Below, piece after piece: positions 62,564 through 64,000 of a DNA stretch of 64,000 nucleotides. The stretch lies in contig OX044365.1 in the NCBI GenBank assembly GCA_943846755.1, positions 1,674,001-1,738,000 of the forward strand. The letters are read 5' to 3'. The DNA comes from UBA8752 sp002336475 (GTDB lineage Bacteria > Bacteroidota > Bacteroidia > Flavobacteriales_D > Sanyastnellaceae). Under the pieces are notes generated by a model. It saw only the letters and a list, made by a program, of their open reading frames with translations, did no database searches and was not told the DNA's origin. The stretch's first letter is position 1. Every line of letters begins with the position of its first letter. The translations under genes were made by a program, and so were the position numbers.

Positions 62564-63259
62564 TCATTCCGCAATCAGCTTGAAGCCTTTGCCGTGAACG
62601 TTGAGGATCTCCACCCTTGGGTCTTCTTTTAAGTGCTTTCTCAGTTTGGCAATGTAAACGTCCATGCTGCGCCCATTGAAGTAATTGGCGTCGCCCCAAA
62701 TGGCGTTGAGTGCGAACTCCCTTTCGAGCAGTGCGTTCTTGGACTTGGTCAAGAGGAACAACAGCTCGTTTTCCTTCGTGGTCAGCCGCTGGGCATCCTC
62801 GCCAAAACGCAATTCTTGGCGGTTGTAGTCGTAGATGTAATGTCCAATGGTCATTTCACCGACCTCGTCTTCGCCCTCAGGCAGGGCTGCAGAGCGGCGC
62901 AGAATCGCTTCGATGCGCGCCTCCAGTTCGTCCATAGAGAAGGGCTTCGTCATGTAGTCGTCTGCGCCCACCTTGAACCCTTGAAGCGTGTCTTCTCTTT
63001 GGCTCTTGGCCGTGAGAAAAAGGATGGGCACGTGGCGGTTCAGCCCGCGAATTTCTTCGGCTACCTGAAACCCGTCTTTGACCGGCATCATCACGTCGAG
63101 CAAAACAAAATCGTAGGAACCTACACGGAACTGACGGACACCCTCGGCGCCGTCCTGCGCCCAAGTGGTGTTGTAGCCTTTGCGGTCTAAAAAGTCGCGA
63201 AGCAGCTTTCCCAGGTTGGGATCGTCCTCGCAGAGCAAGATGTCGAGCTGTTGTTTCAT
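62564..63259 (-). CDS. OmpR/PhoB-family response regulator
   Basis: The 231-residue protein has an N-terminal receiver domain with the acidic triad EDD at 11-13, phospho-acceptor D55 (FVLLDVMMPVKDG), T near 83 (ILFLTAKS) and K near 105 (YMTKPFSM), and a C-terminal winged-helix domain (RLTTKENELLFLLTKSKNAL, then RSMDVYIAKLRKHLKEDPRV). It is a transcription factor activated by the kinase encoded just upstream, whose stop overlaps its ATG by four bases. The wording is close to RprY-type regulators of Bacteroidota. The target genes are not shown by the sequence. Confidence 0.93.
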   Translation of the reverse strand: MKQQLDILLCEDDPNLGKLLRDFLDRKGYNTTWAQDGAEGVRQFRVGSYDFVLLDVMMPVKDGFQVAEEIRGLNRHVPILFLTAKSQREDTLQGFKVGADDYMTKPFSMDELEARIEAILRRSAALPEGEDEVGEMTIGHYIYDYNRQELRFGEDAQRLTTKENELLFLLTKSKNALLEREFALNAIWGDANYFNGRSMDVYIAKLRKHLKEDPRVEILNVHGKGFKLIAE

Positions 63260-63999
63260 GTTGTTTTCTTCTTTTGTGGGAAGACCAATGTGAATGTGCT
63301 GCCCTCACCCGCTGTACTTACAACGTTAATTTCGGCTCCATGTTGTTGCATGACGGCTTGTACATAGCTCAAACCGAGTCCAAATCCTTTAACGTCGTGC
63401 ACATTTCCGGTGGGCACACGATATAGCTTGTCAAAAACCTTGCCAATGTGCTCCCGGGGAATGCCGATGCCCTTGTCCTCAAAGGCTACAAACAAAAAAT
63501 CACCCTCATTCCAAGACTTCACCAGGAGCTTTGGCTGCTTTCCACCGTATTTGATTGCGTTGTCTACCAGGTTGAACACCACATTGGTCAAGTGGGTCCG
63601 GTCCCCTTTCACGACGGGGTCTGTGGCCTCGAGCTTTGCCGAGGTCGAGCCGCTTTGCTTCTTGATGTGAATGGCCTGGTTCCGGAGCACCTCCTTGAGG
63701 AGGTCATGGAAATTGATGGGCTGCCGGAAGAGCTCGAGTTCTCCTTGGTCGAGCATGGCCGCTCGCAAGACATTCTCCACCAACAAGCCCAGTCGTTTGT
63801 TTTCAGAACGGATCAACTGGACGTAGTACCGCAAATTCTCTGGGTCCGCGGACATTTGATCGTCCAGTAGCGCCTCCCCCGCCAGCCCTATCGTCGAGAT
63901 TGGTGTTTTGAGCTCGTGGGTCATGTTGTTGATGAGGTCCCCTTTCAGGCGGTTGAGTTGCTCGGCCTTGCGCAGGCCATTGGCCGCATACACGGTAAA
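63256..63999 (-). CDS. Sensor histidine kinase, C-terminal part (runs off the window)
   Basis: Only the last 248 or so residues are in the window; the sensor and membrane part lies beyond base 64000. The dimerisation helix has the phospho-accepting histidine in NNMTHELKTPISTIGLAGEA, and the ATPase domain shows the N box (VVFNLVDNAIKYGG), G1 box (VAFEDKGIGIPREH) and G2 (KGFGLGLSYVQAVM). It phosphorylates the OmpR-type regulator, whose gene it overlaps by four bases. The signal sensed cannot be inferred. Confidence 0.93.
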   Translation of the reverse strand, partial: FTVYAANGLRKAEQLNRLKGDLINNMTHELKTPISTIGLAGEALLDDQMSADPENLRYYVQLIRSENKRLGLLVENVLRAAMLDQGELELFRQPINFHDLLKEVLRNQAIHIKKQSGSTSAKLEATDPVVKGDRTHLTNVVFNLVDNAIKYGGKQPKLLVKSWNEGDFLFVAFEDKGIGIPREHIGKVFDKLYRVPTGNVHDVKGFGLGLSYVQAVMQQHGAEINVVSTAGEGSTFTLVFPQKKKTT

Positions 64000-64000
64000 C

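Overview
The window is a gene-dense, GC-rich chromosomal segment of a Bacteroidota bacterium, most likely a member of or close to the Flavobacteriales. Evidence for this is the set of lineage-typical proteins: the gliding lipoprotein GldH beside a RicT/PSP1 protein and DNA polymerase delta', an IPExxxVDY-type protein between rnc and pyk, the long three-domain IspG, a DnaG without zinc ligands, a cysteine-poor DksA-like protein, type IX secretion C-terminal domains, and promoter-like elements close to TTG-N20-TAnnTTTG. No phage, insertion sequence, CRISPR array or rRNA was seen. No gene-free stretch exceeds 300 bases.

Layout. 1-2357: end of kbl, a DAO-family oxidoreductase, a GbsR/MarR-like regulator and a ferritin; the last two carry matching palindromes at their starts. 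2398-7647: a tightly coupled run of YfiR-like protein, exported TPR-like protein, membrane SpoIIE phosphatase and ClC channel. 7768-11885: di-haem peroxidase lipoprotein, secreted M43 protease, rhodanese lipoprotein. 11901-20621 (minus): gldH, ricT-like, holB, a TonB-dependent receptor, recO, and a MoxR-like AAA/VWA pair. 20815-27223: ispG, then lspA, a DksA-like gene and an ileS that is broken by an apparent one-base frameshift. 27307-32227 (minus): pyk, IPExxxVDY protein, rnc, fabF, acpP, and an iodotyrosine-deiodinase-like flavoprotein. 32224-38084: Mla-type ABC transporter, mannose-1-phosphate guanylyltransferase, small lipoprotein, fumC, prfB, recX. 38173-43956: DUF349 protein, single-domain response regulator, polysaccharide deacetylase, leuS. 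44147-54903: a 3,162-residue secreted protein and a YadA-head-like protein, separated by a strong terminator. 54977-55120: tRNA-Gln with its own promoter and terminator. 55153-64000: aldehyde dehydrogenase, OmpA-family lipoprotein, cysteine-repeat lipoprotein, recJ, dnaG, and a two-component system that runs off the end.

Most of the window is core housekeeping: translation (ileS, leuS, prfB, tRNA-Gln), replication and repair (holB, recO, recX, recJ, dnaG), lipid and isoprenoid synthesis (acpP, fabF, ispG) and the cell envelope (lspA, Mla transporter). The less ordinary parts are the YfiR/TPR/SpoIIE/ClC operon, the autoregulated ferritin locus, the giant repeat protein with a duplicated domain bracketing about 18 HYR-like repeats, the swapped HIGH motif (GIHH) in IleS, and the deiodinase-like nitroreductase. 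None is proven to be a new system from sequence alone; the four-gene phosphatase operon is the best candidate for an undescribed signalling unit.
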